This document shows, piece by piece, positions 8,231 through 20,350 of a stretch of 64,000 nucleotides of DNA. The first letter of the stretch is position 1. Each line of letters begins with the position of its first letter. The stretch is from positions 70,815,252 through 70,879,251 of the forward strand of contig NC_077227.1 in NCBI RefSeq assembly GCF_027887165.1. Reading direction: 5' to 3'. The notes under the pieces were generated by a model. It had not been told where the DNA came from. It did no database searches and was given only the letters and a program-made list of their open reading frames with translations. The position numbers were made by a program, and so were the translations under genes. This DNA is from Monodelphis domestica. Its lineage: Eukaryota > Chordata > Mammalia > Didelphimorphia > Didelphidae.

Positions 8231-11200
8231 GATCCTTTCCCAGGTGTTTCTGCCCTGTCAATATTCTGCGTGTGGAGGCAGCGGTGCAACCAGCCTCCAA
8301 CCCCACCTCTTAACAACCACCTACTAAGGACAGATCCACCCCTTTAGAGCTCTCTACTGATCTCCAGACTCCGGTACTGGGTGGTGATAACTCGATATTG
8401 GCTATTTGCACCACCCACCCCGACTTTAGAAGGAGACTCCAAGTTCCCCCTAAATGCTCCTTGGAATTAGTTGGTGAGTTAGCCAGGAGAAATGGAGTAT
8501 TTAATCTGTTCCTTGCTTTAATCCTCCAAGGTAGCTGGGCATTTCCCTGGTTACTGATAATTTACTTTGGTAGCAAAGTTTCTATTTTGGATTGACTGGG
8601 TTTTTTTTGTTTTTGTTTTTCCCATGGGAACAGGAGAAATACTGTTAATGGAGGGTTAAAGATTTTGAAAATGGGATGGAGAAGAAAGTTAAAATCTCAA
8701 TGAGGGGGTCTTTGCAAACTTGACTGGTAGAGCACATTTCCTGTCTTTGATTTCTTTTCTCACAGAACCTGATGGTTTAAAAAAACAAACTATGTAACTA
8801 GGTTTCTAGAATATAAACTTATTTGAAAAGAAGTCCACATTTTCTAATGTGTCAAGATTTATTCTTCACTGGAGGAAAACAGCATGGTTCATGGCTATGA
8901 AATAGGATTTTTTGTGTAGTCCCCCCCTCTTTGGGGGAATAGCCTCCAAAACTAGAAGTTAGAGGGTAGTTATGACATGTTAAGTGTGCTTTTTGCATGC
9001 TTAGAGGATGCCACCATAGGTCCAGCTGAAAGGAGTCCGTTTAATATATTCTTCTTTGGCAAGGGCTTTCTTTCTAGTCATGGACTACCATAATTTATGA
9101 GCTTTTCTCAAGTCCCGATTATATAGCACTAACATGGAAAGGATATGATTACTTTCTAGTGGGGAGAAGTTTTCCCTTTACAAAAAAGCAGGTTGATACC
9201 ACTGGAGAAATAGTGTTTGAGAACCATCTGCTTTGAAGATCTTCAGCGTCTGGGGAAATAGGTTTAAAAAAAAATAAAGACTGTACATGCACTTAAAACA
9301 AGTTGTTTCCTGTGTCTCTGATTTTGTTATAATGCTCTCAAGAAGCTGCCTGGAGGAGGAAGCATAAACAGCTGCAGAACCTATGTCATTTCTGGAGCTT
9401 ATATAACAAAAGGGCACTTAGTTGTAGCTAGCCTGTAAGGAAACTGATATTGGAACAAAACATAGAGGTCTCATCAGGCTTTTTGAGTGTTTTCAAACAG
9501 CTGAACTCGAAACACAATGTACAGAGCACTTTTCTGGACATTAAGTGATTTAGATCAGATGATCTAATTTATGGATGTTGGCCTGAAAATTAAGGGAACT
9601 GTTTTGATTGTATATTGTGGTATGTATCAGGTTTAAAAATAGATCTTATTTAAAAATCGGGTTGAGTATTTTTCAGCAACTTTTCAAATCTATGAATCTA
9701 CACCAAATGTGTATCTCAGGACAATTTCTTAACAACCAAGGTTCACTGAAGGGAAGCAAGTTTAACAGCAAAAAATGAGTGATGACTGGGGATGAGGGTG
9801 GGAGGAGGAGGCTTCCTATAAAATCTTACCCTTGAATTCTTAAAAGCTTTGGTTTGGGTGGTATCAGTGAAAATGGTAGAAAAAGGGTGTGTCTATCCCT
9901 GTTAATAGTTAAGAAGGCAAACTCCCCTTTCCCCAAATATCTTTGATCCCTCTTACAAAAATCATATTCTATGATTTGTATTGTATATCTTATATGGTTG
10001 GAGACTGCATGTGCAGTAGGAAAGAGAGCGTTACAAGTATAATTACCACCATTAAAAGGTTTGGGCGTTAAGTAATTGGTTTATTATTTCCTCAATGAGT
10101 TAAACCAATGAAAAATTTAAGTGGAGTTTTGAGTAAGGGAAAAGGGAGTGGCATTTTTAGACTCCTAGACTTCAGATATGAAAACAAGGAAAAGGATGAA
10201 TAGAGCAGGGAAGACTGCATAGAATTAAACTTCATATAAATCTCTTTTCAGAGAGAGATTTAGGCCAAGTTGTTTAATGTAAATAACTTGATAAGACAGG
10301 TTTTAGTTACCTGCTTCCTGCTAGTTGCCGTTCTAATAAGCCTCTGCAGGTTGAGAAAAACTTAAATTTAGTTGCTGCTGAAGTTAGTATGGCTGTTCTA
10401 AACCACTGGCACAGCAATATTGATATTGGCAGGAACGTGCTTGCATTTACCATTCCTTTTGTGTGGAGACAGTGTTGGCTGATCTAATACTGGCTAGGTT
10501 CAGGAAAGATAGGTAAAGTTTGGTGTTGAAAGAGATACCTGCCTCCTTTAGTGGGCAGGTCAGATATTAACTAAAATTGCCAGAATATTTCTCTGCTATA
10601 ACTGGATTAATCTTCAATTATAAAACAACCTTAAGGGTCAGAAAATGTAGTCTGCATCTTAAATGCAGAATTTACCTTCGACTATAATTCCCATACCAAC
10701 TTAGATTTCCAGAGAGTACTAATCAAAATTTCAACACTACAGAATAGGCCCTTTTGGGAACAGCTCATAGTGCAGGTTTCCTCCAGGAATAGTTTGGGGC
10801 TCACTTTAAAGTCTGTAATAACAGAACGGACTCAAGTTTGCTGGTAGTAGAATGTGATAAGCTTTGTTGATTTGATTTTGCTAGTAGGTATATTCATTAT
10901 CTAAATATAGCTTTTTCACTTAGAGGCTGAAAAATCAACAATTGGTAAGGCATTGGAAACTTAAATATTATTTTATATCTCCAGCTGCCTTCTAATCCAA
11001 ATTGTTAATCCCATACCAATCTGAAACTAAGTTGGGAATTTAGTCTTGATTTAGTAACTAAAAGAGTTTTGCAAATAATTGGTTTCTTGGATCTGTTAAG
11101 ATAATAGTAAATTCAGTGCCAATAAAATTATTTCAGTTCTCACTTTTTATTTTCCTCCTAAGGGACCATTTGCTAATATCATTACTCTAGTACTTTTCCA

Positions 11201-11559
11201 TTTAAATCATTAGACTTTCTGTTATTGGGTTATTGTCTAGTAGATTTGAGGAAGAAGAAAGGATTATAACTTCAAGTTGCAAACAATATCTTTTGTTGTA
11301 AGATGGATGTTCTTAACTTTGGACTACTTCAGTGGGTCATTTAGATTCCAGAGGATCTTTAAACTTGGATGGGGGGTGGAAATTATACCTTTATTTTTAC
11401 ATCTAACTGAAATAGAGCATTTCTTTCAAATATAAATTTTTAGAAATAAATTCTAATAAGGGACACAAGTTTCACCAGACTGCCGAAGGGTTCATGACAA
11501 AAAGGATAAAGAATCCCATTTTGATATAAATCCTAGTCTGCTTTTTCCCTGGCCACATT
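8231..11559. other. CPEB1 intron 1, mostly unique sequence
   Basis: Just over 3 kb with no repeat that I can recognise and no exon with good splice signals and coding sense. The paucity of repeats next to the promoter is notable and would be compatible with regulatory elements, but I cannot point to a specific one. Confidence 0.5.
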
Positions 11560-11720
11560 AGTCAAAAGCATTTATTGAGTGCCTACTATGTACCAGAACT
11601 ATATCTGGGGATACAAAAAAAAAAGATATAAGTAGCTCCTCTCTGGGAGCTCTACAAACAATTTATGTACGCACAAGATACATGCAAGGTAAATGGAAAG
11701 TAATTATCAGAAGGTATAAT
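11560..11720 (+). repeat. Interspersed repeat beginning 'agtcaaaagcatttattgag'
   Basis: Reads 'catttattgagtgcctacta', 'tgtaccagaactatatct', 'ggggatacaaa', 'ctctgggagctcta' and 'acaagatacatgcaaggtaa'. It is the head of a long, widespread therian repeat that recurs in this window (19205, 28220, 59440, 60670, 62270). I do not assign a family name. Confidence 0.7.
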
Positions 11721-11794
11721 TAGTGGGGAGACTAGGAAAAGACCTGATCTACAGATCTGCTTTCCTATGCAATGCCTCAGTCTCCTATATTTTT

Positions 11795-11965
11795 ACTTTG
11801 TAAAACCTTACTATGCCTTAGAATTGATTGGTTCCAAGGCGGAAGTATGGTAAGTGTAAGGCAAAATTTCCAGGGTCACGAAGCTAGGAAGTATGTGAGA
11901 CCAGATTGAATCCAGAACTTCCAGTTTCTAGACCTGGCCCTTTAACCTCTGAGCCACCTAGCTGC
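11795..11965 (-). repeat. Marsupial tRNA-derived SINE (antisense)
   Basis: Reverse complement of the SINE: 'gccttagaattgattggttc', 'caaggcggaagtatggtaag', 'ccagggtcacgaagctagga', 'gaatccagaacttccagt', 'cctctgagccacctagctgc'. The A-rich tail is on the left, as expected for minus orientation. Confidence 0.85.
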
Positions 11966-13239
11966 TTCATCCTCCTTATTTCTTAAGGATGTTCTTATGG
12001 ATGTGTTCTTAAGGATGAACTTTAGAAGTCTTAACTAGTAGAGAAACAGGCATTTTCTGAGAGGATTTTACTTTCTTGGCTTGGCATGAAACAGCAGTAA
12101 TTATCACCTTTTTTGGGACTTGAAAAGGTTCAGGGATCACCTGTATCCTGATTGAGGTGGTCATTTTTAATGAAATTGAATTTGTTTTATTTTCGTTCAA
12201 ACAATTAATTTTATGATCCTTCAACTTAATTTGAAACATCCTAGAATTTTCATTTGTCCTAGAATTCTAACTTCAGAGATAAAACTTGCAGTAACCTGGT
12301 CAGCTGCATTATTGGTTGTTTCTAGGGAGTAACATCATTATTAAGGTTAACTCTGAAAAAGGTCAGAAACTAAGCTGTTGGTGAGGAAATGTGAGACAGT
12401 CTTTGAAGTGAAGTTGTTAAATACAGCTGTTAATATGAAGGAATGATAAGGTTTTAATGTAAAGTCTGGATAAAATCTCCCTTTACCCACCTATTTCTTC
12501 CTCATCACTGTACTGAAACTTCTTTTAAGATCAATAGTGACTTCCTAATGACTATATCAACAGTTTTCCTCATTTATAGAATTGTGAGCTTAGATAAGAT
12601 CTGCTTCAATCCCTACATGTTTGGAAGTTTAGAAACTAAATTTGTGACTTGCTCTTTCATGGATCTATTGGCAAAATTGTGACTAGTGTTATTTTTATTT
12701 CTATATGTCCTACTTTATAATATTGATTGCCTTTCTTTTAGAAATTCTCTTCCCTTCACTTCTCTTCAACTTTGATGAAATTTTCATTATTCTTTGACCT
12801 CTATTCCATTTTTTTCTTTGCAGCTTCTCCCATTCCTGCTCCTCACATTTAAAACCCACTGGAGACTCGGTCTAAACTCCTGTCATCTCATAGTATATTC
12901 ATTTGTTTAAAGTTTAAGCATTCACCTACTTAAGATGACTTCCAAAGTCTATTCTCAGCCCTGACTTCTTTTCTGGACTTTTGTCTCCATGTCTCTATTT
13001 GCTAGACATATCCATGTGGAACTTAAAATATCTCTCCCTTTTTCCTTTCTCTCCAAAAATGAGAATCTTGAGCAACCCCATCTTCAGTTCTCCCTGTTTT
13101 CATCAGGATCACTTCTGATCTTTTCCTAGTTAGAATTAGATGGTAAACTCCTTGAGGGAGTGTCCTGTGGTCTTTATATGGTTTATGCCCATATCAATAG
13201 TTCCCAATCAATAATTGTTCTGGTGAAACTATCCTTCTC
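11966..13239. other. CPEB1 intron 1, unique sequence and possible L2 relic
   Basis: No exon seen. 12740-13220 has the C/T-rich texture and an end (atggtaaactccttgaggga) reminiscent of an L2 3' end in sense orientation, but it is too diverged to be sure. Confidence 0.35.
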
Positions 13240-13860
13240 CCCAAAACTCTCTAAGTAACTGAGAGGTAATCCATCTCTGCTTGAAGACCACTAATGAAGG
13301 GGGAGTTCACTACCCTCTTAAGTACCTATTATATTTGTACCTCTGGTTGTCATAAAATGTCATTGTTTCAAGTTTTAATCTTTTTGCATTTTCCAACTAT
13401 AGCTTTTAGTTCTGCCATAGAGTCAATTAGAAAAAGTCAAATCCCTCTGATCTAATCTGACTGACTTGAAGATGTAACTGCCCTCCCAAAGTCTTTTCTT
13501 CAGACTAAGCATCTATAATCTCATCTCAGAGGGCATGATCTTGAGGTTCTTTACCCTCCTGGTATGTCGATTTTTTTCTGGATGTTTATTCAAGTTATTG
13601 ATGGTCCTTCCTAAAACATGGGCTTTAAAACTGGGCACTAATCCAGATGGTATTTGGCCAGGGCAAAGTCTAGAAAGAATTCTTGATTTCCCATTCCAGG
13701 ACACCCTTCAACATATAACCTTAGATAGTTGCAGATTTTTCTGGCCACCTTATCGCAACATTGACTCATTGAGTTTGTAGACCAAAAAGTATAGATTTTT
13801 TTTCTCAAACTGCTAACCAAACCTTCCCTTTGACAAGTGAAAGTTCGTAGATTCTTTTTT
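13240..13860 (-). repeat. CR1/L3 LINE fragment (antisense)
   Basis: The series 'tcaagttattgatggtcctt', 'taaaacatgggctttaaaac', 'gggcactaatccagatggta', 'tttggccagggcaaagtcta', 'ctggccaccttatcgcaaca' and 'ttgactcattgagtttgtag' is the reverse complement of the CR1/L3 3' ORF and tail: the classic 'detected association of ccagatgtggtctgaccagg' region. Ancient and diverged, but the order is intact. Confidence 0.8.
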
Positions 13861-13994
13861 CTTCTTGTAACTGTCTTTTCTCATCTCCATTATTAATAGC
13901 ATATTTTCAAAGCTTAGATTCGGCCAGGTTATGGAGCATGGACCTGGAGATAATGCAAGGGGACTCCCAACTCTGCTGAACCTCTTAGAAAAGG

Positions 13995-14212
13995 TTCTGG
14001 CCTGGGGTCAGCTATGTGACTTAGTGAATAGAGTGCTAGACCTGGAGACAAGAGGACCTAGTTTCAAATTTGGCCTCAGACACTTCTAGCTGTGTGTCCC
14101 TGAGTAAGTCACTTAACTCCCGTTGCCTAGCCCTTACCACTCTTCTGCATTGGAACCAATATATAGTATTGATTCTAAAATGGAAGGTAAGAGGTTTTTT
14201 TAAAAAAAAGAC
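13995..14212 (+). repeat. Marsupial tRNA-derived SINE (near full length)
   Basis: Runs from 'ggggtcagctatgtgactta' through 'gatagagtgctagacctgg'-like head sequence, 'cctagtttcaaatttggcct', 'tagctgtgtgtccctgagta', 'agtcacttaactcccgttgc', 'ctagcccttaccactcttct' and 'tgattctaaaatggaaggt' to a short A tail. Confidence 0.9.
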
Positions 14213-14330
14213 CCACCCAGTGAGATAAATTACTTAGATTCTCACAGGTTGTAGTGGAAGGTGGAATTGGGTCTTGTGTTCCAAGTTTAGTGTGCTTTCC
14301 AATATGCCAGGCTGCCTCCAGTTGCCAGTT
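14213..14330 (+). repeat. MIR fragment
   Basis: Contains 'ggtggaattgggtcttgtgt', 'tgctttccaatatgccaggc' and 'tgcctcca', matching the distal third of MIR in sense orientation. Confidence 0.6.
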
Positions 14331-14519
14331 TCATATTTATAAAACTTCCTCTTCTACTACTCCCTCCCATAGAGTGGTTCTGAACTGAGAGTTCATTCTC
14401 CTTAGCTTGCCATTCAAAGACACAGTATGACCTACTTATCTCTCTAGTCATATCATCCACTATTACCCTAAGATAATTCCATATTCTCATCTAGATAAGT
14501 TTATTCATTGTCCCTCTTC

Positions 14520-14765
14520 AATATAAGGCCTCTTCTGCCAGCCAGCCCTATTCTTTAGTAACTACTTCTAGTGAACACCTGTGCTATTTAATTTCTATGG
14601 TACTCATTTGATATTTAGCCTAGTATCTTCTACTACTTTGTAATGTTTCCCTTGTATTCCTAACTAGAATTTACTTAATAAGGACAGAAATTATGGTTTA
14701 GAATTTTTAAAAATTCCTTAGTGCCAGCATAAGTCCTTGTACAGAGTAGGCACTTAAATGTTTGA
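14520..14765 (+). repeat. LINE L2 3' end
   Basis: 'aataaggacagaaattatgg', 'tagtgccagcataagtcctt' and 'gtacagagtaggcacttaaa' resemble the terminal part of L2 in sense orientation. Confidence 0.6.
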
Positions 14766-17285
14766 CAAAACGGCAATTTTAAAATTAATTTCAGTGCTTT
14801 ACTTGAGTTTTTCTCATTTGGGAGCAGTTAGGTTTTTATGGGAAATAGACGCCTGCAAGTTCTGCAGTAATTGTTTTGTTCTAATGTGATGAATTTCCCT
14901 TTATATTAGTCTTTCAAAACTGAGATGCTGAGTCTTTTGATAAAAAAGTTCCTAAATATTCAAAGCACTTAAATTTAGCACAGTGCTTGGCTTGTAAGAA
15001 CAGTATCTCCCTGCTCCCTTTCAATTGCTTCTGTGGGACAATGCAACCATGATAGATAGTGTTTGTCCTATTAAGTAATGTAGCATTCTTTTCTCTTGAT
15101 GTCCACAGAAGCAGCATAGCATGTGCTAGGAATGATTCTCCTGTGCTGGGGCAGGGTTCTTCTCTGAGACATTACAGCAGAGAAATGCAAAAGGCTCCTT
15201 TCCAAGATTTATACATTATTCGGGATACTATAAAGGCCCTTTGGGACTGGTGGAGTAAGGCAAGGAAAAGCTAACAGAGGTCAGTATTCTCTATGTTCCA
15301 TTCAATGTAGCCATACAGGCACAATTTAAATATTAGTCTCTCTGAACACTTGTTTGGAGGTGTCTTTTTCAGTTGCAGTAAGGCAACATTTGAATGGAGG
15401 GAAATGTATGCTGACCTTCCTTGGTTAGAGAAAGAAACTTCTCAAGGTTTGCTGAACTCAGAAAATGAGAGAAGTCAGGTTTAGATCGGTTTATCATTGA
15501 GCCAAAAACCCCCCAACCATGTTTGAGGTGTTTTGGTTTGTTTGCACTTCTGAAGAATTAGAGTTACTGTGGCAACCAAATTTTTCATCTTTTGAATGTG
15601 CAAAAACATAGATTAGCTTTTAAAGACCATTTTAGGGTCTTCTGGCCCCCAGGTAGATAAATGTATGCATATGTTATTGGTATGAATAACTGTTCTATAA
15701 GGTCAGTTGTTATCAAAGGCAAACTAAAATATGTTATTAATGATTAAGCAAAATGAATTATAATTCCTTGATGCTGCTCATGATTTAATTTACAAATACT
15801 CTCTGAAGCAGGAAGTGTTTAAAAAGAAAATCCCTTTCCCCAAGTAAGTGAAATTAAAAAAAAAAACAGGCTGTTTAAAACATCTCATTTTAAGCTAGCT
15901 GTCTATTAATAGAAGAATTCTGAGCATTGGGCAGAGTAGAAAACCACATTCTCCCTGGTTTAGAACTTCATAAATAACTTTTTATATTTAAAAAAATCTC
16001 AGAAATCATAATCTGCCATAATTGAAGGCTAGAGCAGCTAGAAATGATATTAAAGATTAATGTTGTGGTATGCAAAAATACCATATGGTTTCTGTTCCCA
16101 AGAAAATTGGATTCTATACTAGTCTATTGACTATTAAATATCTATAGTACAAACTGTTAAAGGCAGACAAAAGGAATGAAGATTCATTTTCACTGTTAGT
16201 GATTGAGTAAGCATATGATGGCATAAAAATCAACAGTAAAGTTCCCTGTGATCTTCAGGAAAACTCAAAGGAGAAAAATAAATAGAAAACTCAAGGTATT
16301 CTCAAAACATAACCAATATGGAAATAGATTCTGTATGATGAATCGTACCTGCATAATTCAGAGCGAATTGCTTATCTCAGGGAGGGATGAAAGGACCTGA
16401 TCTCTATTCTCCTGCCCCCTGCTGAAGGCTGTTACAGTGCCTAGTTATAAAGCTCTATCCTCAGTAGTTGACCCCTTAGAAGGGGATGGGACCATGTGGA
16501 GCCCTGTGAGGGGAGCAGGAGTGGAACAGCACACTTTGCTTTAAGTCTTCTGTTTATCCTTCGACTTAGCATTGCTTATGTTTCTGCCTTCCTTGCTTTT
16601 GTTCATGGAGTTTTTTTTTTTAACTTTAATATTTCTTAGGTTTTGATTGAGCAGAATTGAAAACAAAACTATCCCTTAAGAACTGCTAAATAATAATGTC
16701 TACCTTCCTTTTTTTGAATCCTCACATTGGTTTGACAAATTAGACCATCTTGCAGGATATTTTTACATTGATTAATAGACCAAGTTTCTTGATGGCACAA
16801 ACCATATATTTTCCAATAACTTTATATACTCTTTTAACACAGTGTTCTGTACATACAAAAGTGTTCATATTAATAATTGCTTACACATGTATTAATAGTT
16901 GAAAACCTGGGTTCAAAGTGTGTTTTTGACGTACTGGCTTTATGACTTTGGGCAAGTCAAATTCTTAGTGGGCAGATTAACTCACTAAGGCTATAAATTG
17001 CAGAAAATGTGCTGATCTGAATTGGTAGAGGGATTATTTTTTTCCATCTGAGTTCCCTATTTCAATGAAATCCTAGATCCTACTCCCTATCACATTTGAT
17101 AGTTTCAAAGCATTATCACAGAACCTGATGGGATTTTTGTCAAGATCTATGAGTTAAAAACTATTCCTAGGTATAAGAAATTAACAGGTTACTGAGTAAA
17201 GGACTAATATTATTAGTTCATTATTGATTTAACTTGATAATGTTGAGATGTTTGGGCTAAATTAATCTTTTCTCTGTTATATTAG
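14766..17285. other. CPEB1 intron 1, distal part
   Basis: Mostly unique sequence. Small likely relics: a MIR core near 16900-17000 ('gggttcaaagtgtg', 'gactttgggcaagtcaaatt') and a possible L2 end near 16790-16870. A short open frame at 15059-15274 is not recognisable and has no splice or homology support. The branch/polypyrimidine region for exon 2 (cttttctctgttatattag) ends at 17285. Confidence 0.5.
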
Positions 17286-17460
17286 AAAGAAGACACAGGG
17301 AGGATCAAAGACTGCTGGGATAGCCCTGAAGCCCCTGCACTTTCAACCTGTAGCAATGCTGATATTTTCCGTAGAATAAACGCCATGTTGGACAACTCTC
17401 TGGATTTCAGTCGAGTCTGCACAACACCTATAACAAAAGGAAGGCACGATCACTTGTCAG
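17286..17460 (+). CDS. CPEB1: CPEB1 coding exon 2
   Basis: 175 bp between a pyrimidine-rich acceptor (ttatattag at 17285) and a GT donor (gtgatg at 17461). In phase 0 from exon 1 it reads [20 protein letters not shown], then [18 protein letters not shown] and [20 protein letters not shown], ending in phase 1. This is the conserved N-terminus of CPEB1; the human protein is the same length here and differs at only about ten positions as I remember it. The segment belongs to the regulatory half of the protein, without an RNA-binding domain. Compared with the human sequence as I know it, the motif INAILDNSLDF is [11 protein letters not shown] here, which creates an internal in-frame AUG at 17385 with G at -3. 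It lies five bases after the stop of a short out-of-frame uORF (17356-17379). Confidence 0.96.
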
Positions 17461-19204
17461 GTGATGTTGGTATACAGCAGAAAGGAGGGAGGTGCAGCTA
17501 AGTTCATAATTATGATAGCTGGAGTAGATTACTACACTAGTATTCTGGATAGCTTTAAATTTTTTATTTTTTAAAAGAATAACAAATATCTGAAAAATGC
17601 CATACTTTCTGATTATAATGCCAATTGGGGTTTGCATTTCTATGGGAGACATTTACAGTACTCAAGAATTTAGTTTTGGAATGCAAATGGAAGATTGAAG
17701 ACATTTATCAATAAGAATTATGTTGAAATGTCATTGGGTTAGAGTATTTTTAAAAGTACTGGAAAACTTTTAGGTAATGGTTCCTGTGTCCAGATGTCTA
17801 AGGTTTTATAGAGTTTTTCTCAGCCTGTTAAGAAGGAGCAAAAGCCTTACCTTTCTCTTGGAAATTTTAATTAACTGTTTCATCTTAATTACTTGAGGAC
17901 TGAACTGGAGTAAAACATTCACTGATTATCAAAGGTGTGTAGAAGCATCATAAAAATTTTCTATTTGTAACAAAGCAACTGCTACTTACAAAAGACTAAT
18001 ACTCTTAAAGATAACTTGGGATAATTGATGTGTAACACTAATCTTTCTAAAGTTGTAATATGTAAATAAAGCATATATGTATATATATCAGTATGTGGAG
18101 GTTTTTAAATGAAAGTGGTTGTTTTGGGGTATTTTATAACGGAGCTTGAGATTATTGGAGACATTTTGGGATGTTACAGAACTGGATATGAAAGTCATTG
18201 ATGTGTAAAATGTTTGTGGAGACTTTGGGTTTCAAAACCACATAACCATAACCTTTATTTCTATTTATTTTGTTAAATAAATTCCAATTACTTGTAAAAA
18301 ATTTAAACATTTTTAAAAATTGAGTTCACATTCTCTCTCCAAAGACCCCTTCCTCTCTTAAGCAATTTGATATTGATTATACAAGTAAACACTCCCTTTA
18401 AAAAACCAAATGGAATTTCTATTTTTGTATTCATCGAATAGTTTTTTTATTTAATATTTATTTAATAGTTATTTTATTTATTCAATTGTGAATGAAAGGA
18501 ACCTGAGAACTTCTCTTTGCCCCTAAATCTTGATGTCTCCGTTGTATTACCCTAAAACCTAGAGTCAGAAATGGGTGATGTTAACTTGTTCAAGTTGGTT
18601 GCTTTTTCAAATCCCAAGTATCTCAATTTAGAATTATTTTAAGGGAAAGAAAAAATATCATTTTTGCTGTTGAGTGTCATTACTGCTTTCAGTGACCTCT
18701 CAACATGGGATACTTTAAAACTCATTTTGTCCTATGAATTTGAGTGTCTGTTTTTAGTCATTAGAAACAATTGGAGGACTTTTTAAATGGTGGTTATAAT
18801 TGTTTTTCTATCACTAGTTGCATTTTTGAATCTATAAGTAGTTTCATTTGTTAATATAATTGATTTTTTGAGTGCCCTATAGGGAACATTTCCTTAGGCC
18901 CCATCCAAAGTTGGAAAATAATTGCTTGTACTGCCTAGAAAAATGAAGTTGCTTAAGTGTTTTGGATACCTTTGGTTATTGTTGGCAGTTTCAAAATCCA
19001 ATGCATTTTATTTCATCATACAGGTGATAGGGGCCAAAGATAAGAGATTGAAAGTATGGAATCACATCAAACAGGCAACTTTGACAACCCTTTGGAGTAC
19101 TAATTACTACCAAATTTTGCAATCTAGACATTGGATTTTGTTATCTATGTACAAAGCTTCCACTTACAAATGAAGTATAAATCCAAATTTTAGCAAGTTG
19201 TGAA
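17461..19204. other. CPEB1 intron 2, proximal part
   Basis: No further exon seen. 18250-18400 looks like the 3' tail of an old antisense L1 ('ttgttaaataaattccaatt', 'ttcacattctctctcc'). There is a TTTA-rich stretch at about 18440-18480 and short TA repeats at about 18070-18090. Confidence 0.45.
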
Positions 19205-20350
19205 GAAAAACTTAATTTCCTTTTCCTTTCTTAACCATGTGCCAGGCACTGTTGAGTACTCTAGAGACAAAGGGAAACAAATTTCAAGGAAATCATGTCT
19301 TAATGGAGCAGATTACAATCACGACTATGTGGAAATTATAGTCACACAGTAAGCATAGTCTCAGAGCAAAGATTATTGAAGCCTGGGAAAGGGTTCTTTT
19401 TTAAAAATTAAATTTAGTTTTGTGGGGGGGGGTTACAATACTCACTTTATTTCCCTCCCTCCCCTCCATCCACCCTTCCTGCAGCTGAAGCACAATTTCA
19501 TTGGGTATTACTTGTGTCCTTGATCAGAACCTATTTCCATGTTGTTTGCATTAGGATGTTCATTTAGAGTCTATATCCCCAACCATATCCCTTCGACCCA
19601 TGTATTCAAGCAGTTGTTTTTCTTCTGTGTTTTTACTCCCACAGTTTGTCCTCTGGATGTGGATAGTGGTTTTTCTCCTAGATTCCTCCAAGTTGTTAAG
19701 GATCACTGCATTGCCACTAATGGAGAAGTCCATTACGTTCAATTGTACCACAGTGTATCCGTCTCTGTGTACAATGTTCTCCTGGTTCTGCTCCTCTCAC
19801 TCTGCATCACTTCCTGGAGGTTGTTCCAGTCCCCATGGAATTCCTCCACTTTATTATTCCTTTGAGCACAATAGTATTCCATCACCAACATATACCACAA
19901 TTTGTTCAGCCATTCCCCAATTGAAACTTGGGAAAAGGTTCTTTCAGGAAGTGGGACTTTAACTGAGACTTGAAGAAAGTCAGGAGGCAGAAGTAATGAC
20001 AGAAATTCCAGGCATGGGGAGAGCCAGAGAAAGTGGTCAGATCTGGAGTATGGCATGTTAGGAAAAGCCAGGAGGTAAGTGTCAATCTAGGAGTATATGA
20101 GTGATAGGGGTGGGAGTGTGTAAGGTGAATATGTAGGAAGAGGCTAGGTTATGTTGGAGAATTTGAAAAATCAAAACAGTGTTTTATAATAGATATTTGA
20201 GCTGATAGGGAAAGCCACTGAATTATTATTGAAATAAGGATATTGTCAGAGCTGCACTTTGAGAATCACTTGAATAGCTGAGTTGGAGGATAGTTTCAAC
20301 TGGGGAGAATCTTGAGAGAAAAGGAGGCCAATCAGTAGGCTGTTGCAGTT
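19205..20350 (+). repeat. Long therian interspersed repeat, split by an L1
   Basis: Left part 19205-19399 ('ccatgtgccaggcactgtt', 'aatggagcagattacaatca') continues after the L1 insertion with 'gtgggactttaactgagact', 'ccaggcatggggagagccag', 'agaaagtggtcag' and 'agggaaagccactgaattat', then 'gctgagttggaggatagttt' and 'ccaatcagtaggctgttgc'. The two halves are in the right order, so this was one element before the L1 landed. Family not assigned. Confidence 0.65.
19400..19928 (-). mobile_element. 5'-truncated L1 (antisense) with target duplication
   Basis: A 3'-end fragment of a marsupial L1 in minus orientation, including the ORF2 C-terminal reading (the GEWLNKLWYMLVMEYY motif on the minus strand near 19870). 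It is bounded by 16-bp duplications tgggaaagggttcttt (19384-19399) and tgggaaaaggttcttt (19929-19944), differing by one base. The A tail is on the left as expected. Confidence 0.92.

Noticed and set aside
13995..14212. Possible tRNA gene
   Set aside because: The A-box/B-box-like sequence belongs to a tRNA-derived SINE; no cloverleaf can be drawn and the SINE body follows.
15059..15274. 71-codon open frame in intron 1
   Set aside because: No homology that I recognise, and it does not match any CPEB1 exon.
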